NCBI RefSeq assembly: GCF_954871325.1 | Contig: NC_088775.1 | Coordinates: 36,619,561 to 36,683,560, forward strand | From: Gordionus sp. m RMFG-2023 | Taxonomy: Eukaryota > Nematomorpha > Gordioida > Chordodea > Parachordodidae | Length of the DNA: 64,000 nucleotides | Direction of reading: 5' to 3' | Part shown: positions 1-10,457 of the stretch, in pieces | Numbering within the stretch: the stretch's first letter is position 1 | How the letters are laid out: each line of letters begins with the position of its first letter | Position numbers and translations under genes: made by a program | Notes under the pieces: model-generated | The model's database searches: none | What the model was told of the DNA's origin: nothing | Seen by the model: only the letters and a program-made list of their open reading frames with translations

Positions 1-850
1 CCGTGTAATTCGATTTCTTCGTTAATATTAGGCTACGAAACGTTCTCTTGGGCCAATAATTTTGTTTTAGTAAAACCCTGGTGCCCCATATGTAAAAAAG
101 ACAACATATTGAAAAAAAAACAGAAATAGAAATGACAAAAACTAAATAAAAATAACTATCAAAATTAAGCATAAAACGCTATTAAAATACGCAGACAATC
201 CAAACTGGCAAAGATCTAAATATAAAAATAACTTACTGAAATTAAAAAATCACAAAGAACGTCAATAATACTAATTCTCACTCAAGCTAAAAAATGTGAT
301 ACTTTGTGGTTTTTTTATAAACTTTTATTTCTTTAATATGCATCAAAAATTCATAATAATTTCCATCAATTTTAAAAAAAATGCCTCTTACTCTCAACCC
401 TTCCCTCTCAAAAATATAACTTAACAATCCAAAACAATCCCTTTAATAATATTAAATAAATATAATAAACATTACTACAAGTCCACTTTATTTGTCAAAT
501 ATGCATATATAACATTATATTTCATAAACATATTAAATCTTCCCAATCAATCTCGTCTTCATCCAATATCATGTCTTTTTCACTCCAAATCGCAAACAAA
601 GAAACTTTTATTGTTCTTTTCTAAAAACCCCCATGTGATGATTTCGTTTTCCTCCCATCCACAAGGAAACACTCATTCCCCTGTAAGAAAATAACTGACA
701 TTTGATGTATTATATTAAATTTATTTCTTTTTTTCAACATCTACAACAATTTACTTGTAATTTTTTTGGAAGTTCATTTCCGTGCTGGAAAAACGGTTTT
801 AGATTTTCCAATATTATTTTCTGCCACCCAGTTGTAATGTAACGCGAAAT
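1..850. other. AT-rich stretch, nothing assigned
   Basis: No convincing coding frame or repeat is visible. It lies beyond the RNase H end of the minus-strand Gypsy fossil, where integrase would be expected, but I cannot recognise integrase here. The stretch could be decayed element sequence or unrelated host DNA. Confidence 0.4.
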
Positions 851-1577
851 TTTTGGTAGTACCGGGTCATTTCTTGTGCGTGATTTATATCTAACACTGA
901 AAATTGTGTACTGTTAAATTAATATCCCGCATTAATGCTATTTTTTTTCGTTCCTCGAAGTCGCAATTCATAATCATAATTGGCTAGTAGTAATGCCCAT
1001 CTTACTAATCTTGACGACATATCATTTAATTTTTTATGTCGGTTAAGTAACGATATACGTGGTTTATGATCAGAGATTATAGTAAAAATGATTACCTGTT
1101 TAAATTTAATTAATTCAAATATGATTGCTAAAGTCTCACGCTCTATCTGACTGTAATTTTGCTCGGGAAGCGACAACCAGATTTTCCTCGTTAATAATAT
1201 GAAATAGAACTGATCCTATTCCATGTTGCGACGCGTCAGTAACTAGAATTATCGGCCATTTCGGATTATAATGCGTTAAAATTGGTTTATGGTATTAATT
1301 TTTTAAATTTATTAATTATTTTGTTTCATTAACTGTCCATTTCCTGTTTTTCCTTAAAAGCATATATATTGGAACGGCAATAGTCGAAAAATTGTTTATA
1401 AATTTTTGATAATAATTATACCGATAAAAGCTTGTAATTCTTTAACGTTTAGGTAACGGTGCGTCTAAAATTGCATTAACATCCTTATTTGTTGTTGTGA
1501 TTCCCCCTTCACTAATGTCATAACCTAAGAATTTAATCTTTAGATTTAATTTCTTACCATTTACAGGGTTTCCCATT

Positions 1578-1900
1578 CAAAAAGGAAAAGTGTCAATCAT
1601 AAAAGGAAAATGTCTGATTAAAAAAGAAAAAAGATCAATCATAAAAAGAAATAATTCAATCAAAAAAGGGAAAGGTGTTCGATCAAAATAGGAAAGGTGT
1701 CAATCAAAAAAGGAAAAGTCCCAAAGGCTTAGGAAAAGGTTTGATCAAAAAAGAAAGTGTCAATCAAAAAAAGTCCCAAAGGCTTAGGAAAAAGTCTGTT
1801 CAAAAAAGGAAAAGTGTCAAACAAAAAAGGAAAATTCCCAATAGGAAAGGAAAAGCATCAATCAAAAAAGGAAAATTCCCTTCAAAAAAGGAAAATCGTT
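1578..1900. repeat. Left terminal repeat array (AAAAAGGAAAA unit)
   Basis: About a dozen degenerate copies of a 16-20 bp unit (TCAATCAAAAAAGGAAAAGT and variants). They produce a lysine-rich frame without stops that should not be read as a gene. The array is the inverted partner of 4697-4812. Confidence 0.8.
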
Positions 1901-2171
1901 ATCTTTTTAAAATTTTCTTTAATCTATTTTTTATTTTTTCTTCTTATTTTACAATCTCCTTAATCATTTTAATCTTTATTTTTCTTAATCTTCAATTTTT
2001 TTTTATTCTCATTTTTGATCACTCTTTTTTTGTCGTTTTAAAAATAATTTGTTTATTTTTAATTTTAACTTAATTTTTATTTCTCATTGAGAGACAACAT
2101 TTTTTTTTATTAGTATTTTTTGCATATCAAAGTATTTCTTACTATAATTACGGTATATATAGTAAAAAAAA

Positions 2172-2275
2172 TTTATATTAATCATTAATAATTTCCTATT
2201 ATATTAATCATTAATAATTTCCTATTATATTAATCATTAATAATTTCCTGTTATATTAATCATTAATAATTTCCT
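2172..2275. repeat. Four tandem copies of a 26-bp unit
   Basis: The unit ATTAATCATTAATAATTTCC plus TATTAT recurs four times almost unchanged, just inside the left arm of the Tc1/IS630-like element. Confidence 0.85.
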
Positions 2276-2346
2276 CTCTTCTACATTTTAGAATATAGGA
2301 CTTTATATTTTCTAAAATAATTCTTTGCATTTTCCTCAGATATTCC

Positions 2347-3900
2347 TCACTCTCCATGCTCTATGAAACGAATTAATTCCTCCTCGTTGTGATTATTTCT
2401 GATAAAATTCTTCCATTGAAAAAACATATTTTCATTGGGATTAAGATAAGGACTGTAAGGTGTTAAATATTTTATTGTTTCTATCGATTCCCTAATTGTA
2501 TGGTTATGATTAAATGGAACATTATCCATCACAAAAATCATATTCATCATATTCCCTTCAAAACGATTTAGTGTTTCATCAAAGTTACTAAAGTGTATAC
2601 CGTTCAGGGACCATCAAGAACCTCGAATCTGAATATTCCCGCAATCGTGAGAACAGCAATGATAGTATAATTTATTATCTTTATCCCTTAAACATTTTTA
2701 ATAGCCTTTTTTTTATTTGTGAATATTCATATAGCCGCCTCATTGATATTGAAAACCCGCTCTCATCGATAAAGATACATTTTTTCTTTCATATAGGCTA
2801 CATCAACAAACCAATTCGCGTATTCTTTGCCAATCTCGATATTTGTTTCGGTAATTTCTTTAACTGAACGTAGTGATACTCTTTTAAAGTTATACCTTAT
2901 TCCTGATAGTAGGGGTGTACCGACTTTTTGGAGGCCGATCCAATCCGATATTCCCGATAATAAATTGATATCGGCCGATTACCGATCCGATATCATATCT
3001 AATTTTGTATTCTGTAAATATATCAATAGTTTTAATTTTTAATATACTTTTTATTTGTATAACATCTATAATTTAACTATACCATAAATATGTCATCTAT
3101 TGCAATTCTAAAATATATAAAATATTTTTATTGTTAAATCACTCTCATATAATAAGTAATAACATTAATCTATATACATAATAAATAAACAAATACATAT
3201 AAATTGAATAAATATTTAAAATAATATTTAACATTAATATATCGAAGATTTCTTTTTAGAAATACCAAAATTTCTAATTTATCAGAAATCAGCCTGCGGC
3301 GATGGTAATTGTCAATATCACCAGCTTCACTAAAAACAGATTCTGAAGAAATTATCACACGCTTTTATAAACAGAATGTGCAAAAAAATAAAAATATGGC
3401 AGAATGTTTATTAATTAATTATTATTAAAAAAATATGGATTTCGATTTTATTTATAAAAATAAATGATTTTAAATATAACTTTTTTTATAAAATTTTATT
3501 TTTGTTAAAGACGCAATTTTATATCGGATCGGCAAATTTTATAATATTGGCCGATAACCAATATTTTAAAATGGGTGAAATATCGGCCCGATCCGATAAA
3601 AGATATCGGTGCATCCCTACCTGATAGTTACCTTGATATTTTTTGATATTTCTATATCATATTTCTTTAATCATTTCGCATAACCTTTTTAAGGATAAAA
3701 TGCAATCCAAATTTATACAATTTAATTTATATATACTTCCTATTCTTGATTTAATTTCTTGCATGCACATGAATCCTTTGGGTAAACTAAAATTTATACC
3801 ATTTTTGAGATGGGGTTTTTATATTTGTCGCTGTTTTATAGCTTACTTTAAAACGATGCTATATTTTTGATACTATCTTTTTTTAACGCTTCAATTTTTA
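2347..3900 (-). pseudogene. Tc1/IS630-like transposase, decayed
   Basis: This is a DDE transposase of the Tc1-mariner/IS630 superfamily. The C-terminal block (2347-2550) has FVMDNVPF, which holds the second catalytic aspartate. It is followed by YLTPYSPYLNPNEN, the YLPPYSPxLNPIE hallmark with the third catalytic residue, and then by WKNFIR. Sequence of the type IDESGF and RR.YG, around the first aspartate, is recognisable at about 2700-2800 with broken frames. An N-terminal helix-turn-helix part probably lies right of the hAT insertion, at about 3630-3900. Stops and frameshifts throughout mean it is dead. Confidence 0.7.
2910..3619 (-). mobile_element. Short hAT remnant with exact 8-bp target duplication
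   Basis: The ends are TAGGGGTGTACCGA and TATCGGTGCATCCCTA, flanked on both sides by CCTGATAG (2902-2909 and 3620-3627). Subterminal GGCCGATCC/GGATCGG blocks are inverted. Inside, at 3170-3358 on the minus strand, is a piece of the hAT C-terminal dimerisation region (SSESVFSEAGDI and LEILVFLKRNL). This is an internally deleted, non-autonomous copy. Confidence 0.88.
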
Positions 3901-4696
3901 GAGCTTTTGTTTCACTGATAATGTTTTTTTTCATGATTTTATTTTTTTTTAAATATATACTCAACAAATGGGATGAATGACAAAAAAAGACTAAAATCCT
4001 TTAGGTTATAACATTTTCCTCATTTTTACATTTAATTATTCATAAGTCAAAGAATATAGTATTATAAATAATTACACAAATATTATTTACCTCAAAAGTA
4101 TTAAATGCTTCTTGCATAAATATTAAAATTTTAAAAATAAGAATTTAAATATAATTGTATACATATCGTTGGTATTATAGTTCAAACTTATTTAATTTTG
4201 AAAAGGTACATTATAACCAAATGATTAATTAAAATTAAGCAATTATAATTAAATAATTTGATATGCAAAAAGTTATAATAAAAATTAAGTGAAAATTAAA
4301 AATAATTACAAAAAAGAATGATCAAAAATGAGAAGAAATAAGAAATATAAAGATTAAAAATGACTTAAAGAGATTGAAGAGTTAAAAATATGTAAAAGAT
4401 AACAATATAAGGAGAAAAAAATCATGCAAAGTCAAAATATTGTTAAATAGGATGAAAAAAGAAAAAAGAATTCTTAAAAAATGACATAAAATATAGAGTG
4501 AAGAAAAATAAAAGGGAAAATTTATAAATTATTTTTAAAAAGATAAAATGAATTATCAGAAAATGAGAAAAAAAATAAATTGAGAAAAGATAAGAAAAAT
4601 AAAGATTAAAAATGACTTAAAGAAATCGCAAAATGTTAGAAATAAAATAAAAAGGAATAATAAAAATTTAAGAAAATTGATAAATATTTAAAAATA

Positions 4697-4812
4697 ACGA
4701 TTTTCCTTTTTTGATCGGATTTACCTAAGCCTCTGGGACTTTTTCTTTTTGATTGAACCTTTTTTTTATGATCGACCCTTTTCCTTTTTTGATCGGACCT
4801 TTTCCTTTATGA
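4697..4812. repeat. Right terminal repeat array of the Tc1/IS630-like element
   Basis: Tandem CCTTTTTTGATCGGA units, inverted relative to 1578-1900, including CCTAAGCCTCTGGGACTT, the complement of the left block. Confidence 0.75.
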
Positions 4813-5057
4813 ATCTCAATTGATTTCCCAGTAATTATTATATCGTCTAAATATACCTCTATCCCAGGTAGTCCTTTTAATAACGAATTCATTGCTTGTT
4901 GAAAAATGCTGGCCATGAAGCTACCCCAAACAGAAGTCATTGAAACGATATATTCCACTGGCGTGTTCATCACTAACATCTTTTTCGCCTCCTCATCTAG
5001 TACTATTTCTTCTGATATATCTAATACCATATATTTAGATCCATTATTTAGTATGGC

Positions 5058-7538
5058 TAGACCTGTGCGCCGATATCTCAATCGACGGCAGAACCTTCCT
5101 AGCTAACAAGCCTAGGATGTTCCCGTTGCTTTTTTTTCCAAAAGGTTAATGCATCCTCTTCTGGGATATTATGTTGGCTGAGCAAAATATGACATTCTTG
5201 TCCTATATTACTAATGTTGTTATAATCGTTGCTTGGGAGGGAATATTTACACTATTTTGGCTATATAAGAACTGGATGTTTGCTCATTATCTTCAACTTG
5301 AATCTCACAATGTGCATTTCTATTTCTATCATTCTAAAAGTTTTAAAATCTAATTAAAATTTGCAATGATGTCGTAGAATTCAAATTTAAATATTCTGAA
5401 ACAATTTTAAGATTTTGAAATCTGGGATCAAGTAGAGTCGCTAATATTTACTGTTTAAAATATAATTTTATTAATATAAGTATAAAATAACCTGAAGCTC
5501 AATGCGGAACCTATGGTCAAACTTTTTTTATATTTTCTTTTAAGCAAATAATATCTGAGCTATCAGATCTATTAATTTGTATATGGGTTTTATTTCACTG
5601 CGAATTAATAATCCTAAGTTTATTGTCGGTCCCTTTTGGGAGGAAATAAATTCCACCGACTTTCGGAATGGATTTAATACCGCGTAAAGCTCATCAATCA
5701 TATCCCATTCATTATTAAAGAGTTTTAAAGATTGTTTTTTATTTTATTTAGAACATTATTTATAGGAATTTTGTTCACAGCGAATACTTTTAGCATAATT
5801 AATATGCTGTGACAGCGTGTAGGGCAATTTAATGTTAAAGTTTGTATTAATAAGATTGGTTGGTGCAATGCCATTTCTATTATCCGCCTCATCAGACATA
5901 TAAAATGGTTATCAAGGTATGGATCAGAATCATTAATATTCAAGATATGACCTATTTCATAAATTGTCTGCAGACATTTACGATGCTTAGCCTTAATTTC
6001 ACATTCCAAATCAGCTACTTGATATCTGATGGCTGAAATAATTTCTCTAATTTTTAAATGAGAATATTAATTCTGGCAACTTTTTTATACCATTAACTGT
6101 AGCCAAATTATGAAGTCCATGCCCTAAGCATAAATGATGTTTATAATCTCCCAATCTGACACTTCTTTTGACATTGGCCCCAGCATCAGTTACCATTTGT
6201 ATTATTTTGACTTTTAAAAGGAACTCCTCTTCAATATTATCAATCTCAGATAATATGGTTTCCCCAGTATACTTTGTGTCACATTTCTAGTTGCCAGAGT
6301 AAAATATATTCAATCAAAATTTTCATCTAAATTATTATGAATAAATGTTATATTATTTCGGCGCTTAAAATAATCGGTCCATAAATCAGAATTGATATAA
6401 CAGAATTTTGGTCCAGAATCAATCAGATTTAAAATATGCGCTTTTATAGATAAATAAACATATCTAATACACCCCGACAAATGGTTGTCCTATTAGGCAA
6501 TTCTGACTAGGAATCAATTATTTTATATTTCTAATTTTTTAAGCAATTTATTTATTAATAATCATTTTATTAAAATTTTATTGTTTATAGAATCGACATT
6601 AAATCTAAGCAGCACATCAAAACATAATTTCGCCCTATTAGATTTCATATTTATTTTATACATCAAAAAGATATTTAAAAAATAAAATAATTAGAGCTGG
6701 AATGAAACAAATGAAAAATTTGATTAAGTTTTGAACTTTCAAAATAAAGCTTTACATAATTAATTTAATTTGTATATCAAGTTTATACATTATATAAAAA
6801 GATCTCAAAATAGAGCTGACAATAAACAAACTAAAAATTTAGTTGTTTTGAACTTTCAAAATAAAGCTTAATAAAATTAATTTAATAAACCAGTTAAAAA
6901 TTTAAAATGAATAATAATAAAATAATACTAGCTTAAGGGCCATTTTTCATCTTTTATATTGTTGCTACATCTCGGTGTTGGCTTAAAAACATTTTTAGAC
7001 TTTGGTGGATTTATTATTATTAATTATTTCTGATATTTTATGAACATTAACTAAGTGTCGAGAAATGTTACTTATACTTATATTTTACTAAAATATTTTA
7101 TTTCTTAACAAAAATATAAATTGTATATAAATATAAGTCTAAAATTAAAATAAATTATTGTGAAAATGGATTATGTTTATCCGAATTTTCCTCATCTTTT
7201 TTCCCCAATTTTAAGCAAGGTTCACAATAAATATAATCAGGCATTATTGTGCTTTTCTTATTTTCATTCTTCAAAATAAGATTCCCAAAGTACCTCCAGA
7301 CATAACTTGATTTATGATTAGTAGAGAGGTTATTTCATAATTGTATATAGGGTGGTTTAAAACGTGTAAGTCCATAAAAATAATGAATATGTGAATATGT
7401 TATGTATGTGGAAATAAAATATGATATATACGCCGCCCCGCCGCCATAAAAAAAATCGGTGGCGATCCGGCTCGCGTCGATGATCTCAATTGGCGGCTGT
7501 TCCGGCGTGAATAAAATTGCCGGCGGCGCACAGGTCTA
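5058..7538 (-). mobile_element. BED-type hAT transposon, decayed, exact 8-bp target duplication
   Basis: The terminal inverted repeats are TAGACCTGTGCGCCG and CGGCGCACAGGTCTA. They are flanked by AGTATGGC at 5050-5057 and 7539-7546. The subterminal DNA is rich in CGCC/GGCG, unlike the surrounding AT-rich DNA. Minus-strand remnants (for example 5725-6009, with TLNCPTRCHSILIMLK) match the two related hAT copies at 10458-13173 and 13953-16910. It is more decayed than those copies, so probably older. Confidence 0.88.
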
Positions 7539-8480
7539 AGTATGGCTAATTTATTAATTCTGTGTATAGGATATTGATCAATCAAAATATTTGTACTGAC
7601 CATCTGTCGGAAGTCACCACAGATCGGGGAAGCGATACTCGAATATTTCAGTTTTTCTAAAACTCCCATGAACTCCAATCGTTGTAATTCCGCTTCCAAT
7701 TTTGTCTTCCGCGCATGGTGTTGATCTGCTTTTAAGACCTTGAAAGTTGGGGTTGGGTTTTACCGATAAGCATGGTTTAAAATCTTTCAATAAACCGATT
7801 TCTTAATAAATAATGATGAAAATTTTTGTTTAATACTATCCCCCCAAACCAGATTAATTGTATTACATTGATTTATTATTATTAAATTTCTACCTATCAA
7901 ATTAATACCATTGTTTACAATTATTCTTGATATATAATTTTATTTTTATAATTAACGGGTAATATACAACATTTACCTCTAAATCATTAAATTATTATAA
8001 GATTTTAAAATAATATCTGTTATTGGTATTTTTAAACGGTAAACGTCTTCTTATTCAAAATGGAGACTGCCGATCCTGTGTCAATTAAAAAATTAATATA
8101 TATTTTATCTATCAATAATTTAACCTCACATTTTTTGAGAACTCCTCTGGAGAATCCCAATCCTAAAAACTTTCTCACCCTCTTTTTGGTACATCTATTC
8201 GATTATATTCTTTCTTACCACGATTCCTTCTGCATACTTTCTGTAAATGTCCGTTTATACCACAATTATGTGCATTTAAATTTGGGCACTTTGATTTTAT
8301 GTGGTTTTCTAATCCACAACAATAACAAATAGTTTTTGATACTGGTTTATAATTATACTTCTTCTCCCTTGTCACTGTTTTTGTAATTTTATTTATCTCA
8401 TTTCCTGCAGATAATGTATATAGCATTTCCTTCATCTCATTGATATAGCTATTTGAATAACCTTTTTCCATGCCAAGTCT

Positions 8481-9388
8481 GGAGTGCTGATTAACTTCAT
8501 TAATATTTTTCCATTCGTAATTCCCGACACTAATTTATCACATAATACTACATCTCTTTAAAATCACAAGTGTTTGCTTTTATCTTTAATTTATTTAAAT
8601 ATTATGTAATAGTTTCTCCTTTTCCTTGTTCCGTTTTGAAAAAAAATATAAAATTAGTCTTCGAGTAATAATTTTTTTAAAAAGTAGACCGTTTGCATAG
8701 CCTTATGATTGGCGAATTAGCATGAATTAACAAGTAAAAGTTAGCCAGTGTTCTAGAGTCACGAGTAAAATATTCTAGAAAGCGAAAAGATTATTTGTTG
8801 ACAGAAAATACCTAAAAAACAGATTTTCGGACGAAATTCGATTTTTACAAAATTTTGCATACAAATTATATAATTTATATTTAAGCATAATTTCAGCATC
8901 CTAGCTATTATACTTTTAGAGATATCAAAATTGGGAGCATAAAAAATGGTTCTTTATGAGTGTCGGTTTTCATCATTTAATTAATGATTGATTAAAAACT
9001 ATACATTATGATATAATTTTTTGCTTTTATTTAAAAATTTTAAAAATAAATGTTAAATTTATGAAAATTGATTTTCTCTAGTTTCTAATTTTGCTTTTGG
9101 GTTTTTTTTCAGAAATGGCGTTTTTGTATTGATTTTTTGCTTTTGGCTAGCCAAAAAATCTTGCCTTTTGTCCGAGCCTTTAGCTATAACACTTGTCCTT
9201 TAAAAAAACTTATTAATAATATCACGGATTCTATCCAATTAATATAAGGTTTAAACTATTTGAATTTAGTAACTTTTTTGCTATTAAAATGCCATATATA
9301 ATAAATGTTTTATAATTCAAATTTATTAAGATATTTTTAATACTACTAATATTCATCTTTAAATAATTTAAAATATATATCCACATAG
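8481..9388. other. AT-rich DNA between the Gypsy gag and the PPP1R11 exon
   Basis: No gene is recognised. It ends in the splice acceptor of the next exon (CCACATAG, AG at 9387-9388). I searched it for the expected upstream PPP1R11 exon (the VxWTxxTVDNE block) and did not find one. Confidence 0.4.
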
Positions 9389-9671
9389 GTTGCTGTATTT
9401 ACGAAAAACCTGATACGTTAGAAAACGATGTTTCACCTACCTCCGGCAGCCAAATTTCATCCAGCGAATCCGATGACGATAATGATAGTGAGCTCTGCCA
9501 CGATTGTCACTATCATGATCATATCGCTAAAAATGGTAGCGCAATTTTTAATAATAAATGCCTATTAAGTAACTATATGTATATCATTATTATTAAGGTA
9601 AAGGCTTCTGGGAAAAGAAGGGGGGTATTAAAAAAATCACGCGGCTAAAGGTTTTAAAGAACGGAAAATAG
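9389..9671 (+). CDS. PPP1R11: Protein phosphatase 1 inhibitor-3 (PPP1R11) internal/3' exon(s), partial gene
   Basis: PPP1R11 (inhibitor-3; Ypi1 in yeast) binds and inhibits the PP1 catalytic subunit. The exon opens after a CACATAG acceptor in phase 1. An upstream T would make the first codon Cys, giving the family signature CCCIYEKP. Next come a Ser/Asp-rich segment (SSSESDDDNDSE) and a Cys/His motif (LCHDCHYHDH) matching the family's C-H-x-H-C region. The 5' exon with the PP1-binding block was not found. The C-terminus has three options: a 62-nt AT-rich intron at 9536-9597, then 24 codons to TAG at 9669-9671; read-through to TAA at 9646-9648; or splicing to the phase-compatible exon at 19257. 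I prefer the first because it removes AT-rich codons. Confidence 0.82.
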
Positions 9672-10457
9672 AAAAAACCATCACGGCCATTATAGAATTA
9701 ACCTTAATTTATGAACGACTCTGAGTTCGTAGTAAAATTATGGTTAAATTGCCTTTATATATTATTACAAATTATCTTTAATTTAAATTGTTTATTTTAT
9801 TATATTAAAATGAGTTTTATATAATGATATAATACATTATTATATTTTGCTGCTATTGAAAACGACTTAATTTTATAATATATTATCATTACGTATAGTT
9901 GAATAAATATTAATATGCAAAAACTCTCGCATGCCAAATCTCTACATGTAATTTCATCAGAATTTTAATATAGTTTCGACTAGGGATTAATTTGGTATAT
10001 AACGGAAAAGCGCGAATATCATTGCGCCTATAAAATGAAAGGCCTACATTTTTGTTAGGATTGAATACCACAGAAAAAATGATAAATTATTATTATGGCA
10101 AAATAAGAAAGGAAAAAAATTGAAAGAGAAGGATAGGGGCACTATTGCCAATCACATTAATGACCTATGCACTAAAAACGTTGAACCATAAGCATTGTTG
10201 CTCTACTTCAAAACCCTTGAATATCCATCTTGAAATATGAAAAAATTGGTCAGAGAGGATAATTGATACGAGGTAAGGAATGAATGATTATGATGGTTGT
10301 TAAAATTAGCTATATTAATTGGTTAGAAATGCAAATTGCATTTCCATTTATAAATATGAGAGACTGGGGCTAGTCGAACCGATTTTTGAAAAATCGGCTA
10401 TAACTCCTATGTTTTTTAAATATTATGGAGAACAATATATGAATCAATACCTATAAC
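9672..10457. other. AT-rich gap with traces of decayed coding
   Basis: Around 10060-10260 on the plus strand there are scattered protein-like runs between stops (for example KEKDRGTIANHINDLC), probably an unrecognised dead element. Nothing else is assigned. Confidence 0.3.

Larger units (their letters stand above)
1578..4812 (-). mobile_element. Tc1/IS630-like DNA transposon with tandem-repeat terminal inverted repeats
   Basis: The two ends are inverted copies built from a short tandem unit of the type GATCAAAAAAGGAAAA. They share a longer block, AAGTCCCAAAGGCTTAGG, on the left at about 1760-1800, and its complement on the right near 4720-4745. The similarity continues inward as pyrimidine-rich (left) and purine-rich (right) arms, giving inverted repeats of several hundred bases. 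The core carries a minus-strand transposase relic at about 2347-3900. The element sits inside the Gypsy reverse transcriptase. A clear target duplication was not found. A hAT remnant (2910-3619) interrupts the transposase. Confidence 0.75.
860..8480 (-). mobile_element. Gypsy-type LTR retrotransposon fossil, broken and split by insertions
   Basis: Read from right to left, the order of parts is gag, protease, reverse transcriptase and RNase H, as in the Gypsy family. The gag end (8175-8471) shows CCHC zinc knuckles beginning CYCCGLENHIKSKC. A protease active-site block (DTGSAVS) lies near 8070-8100. Reverse transcriptase parts lie near 7550-7740 and 4830-5050, the latter with the YLDDI active-site motif. 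RNase H lies near 919-1176. Two DNA transposons have inserted into it: the Tc1/IS630-like element at 1578-4812, and a hAT at 5058-7538 flanked by an exact 8-bp duplication. No LTRs or integrase were recognised. It is an old fossil with many breaks and is not functional. Confidence 0.85.

Noticed and set aside
1675-2073. 132-codon Lys-rich open frame
   Set aside because: It is the translation of the tandem AAAAAGGAAAA terminal repeat plus T-rich DNA, not a gene.
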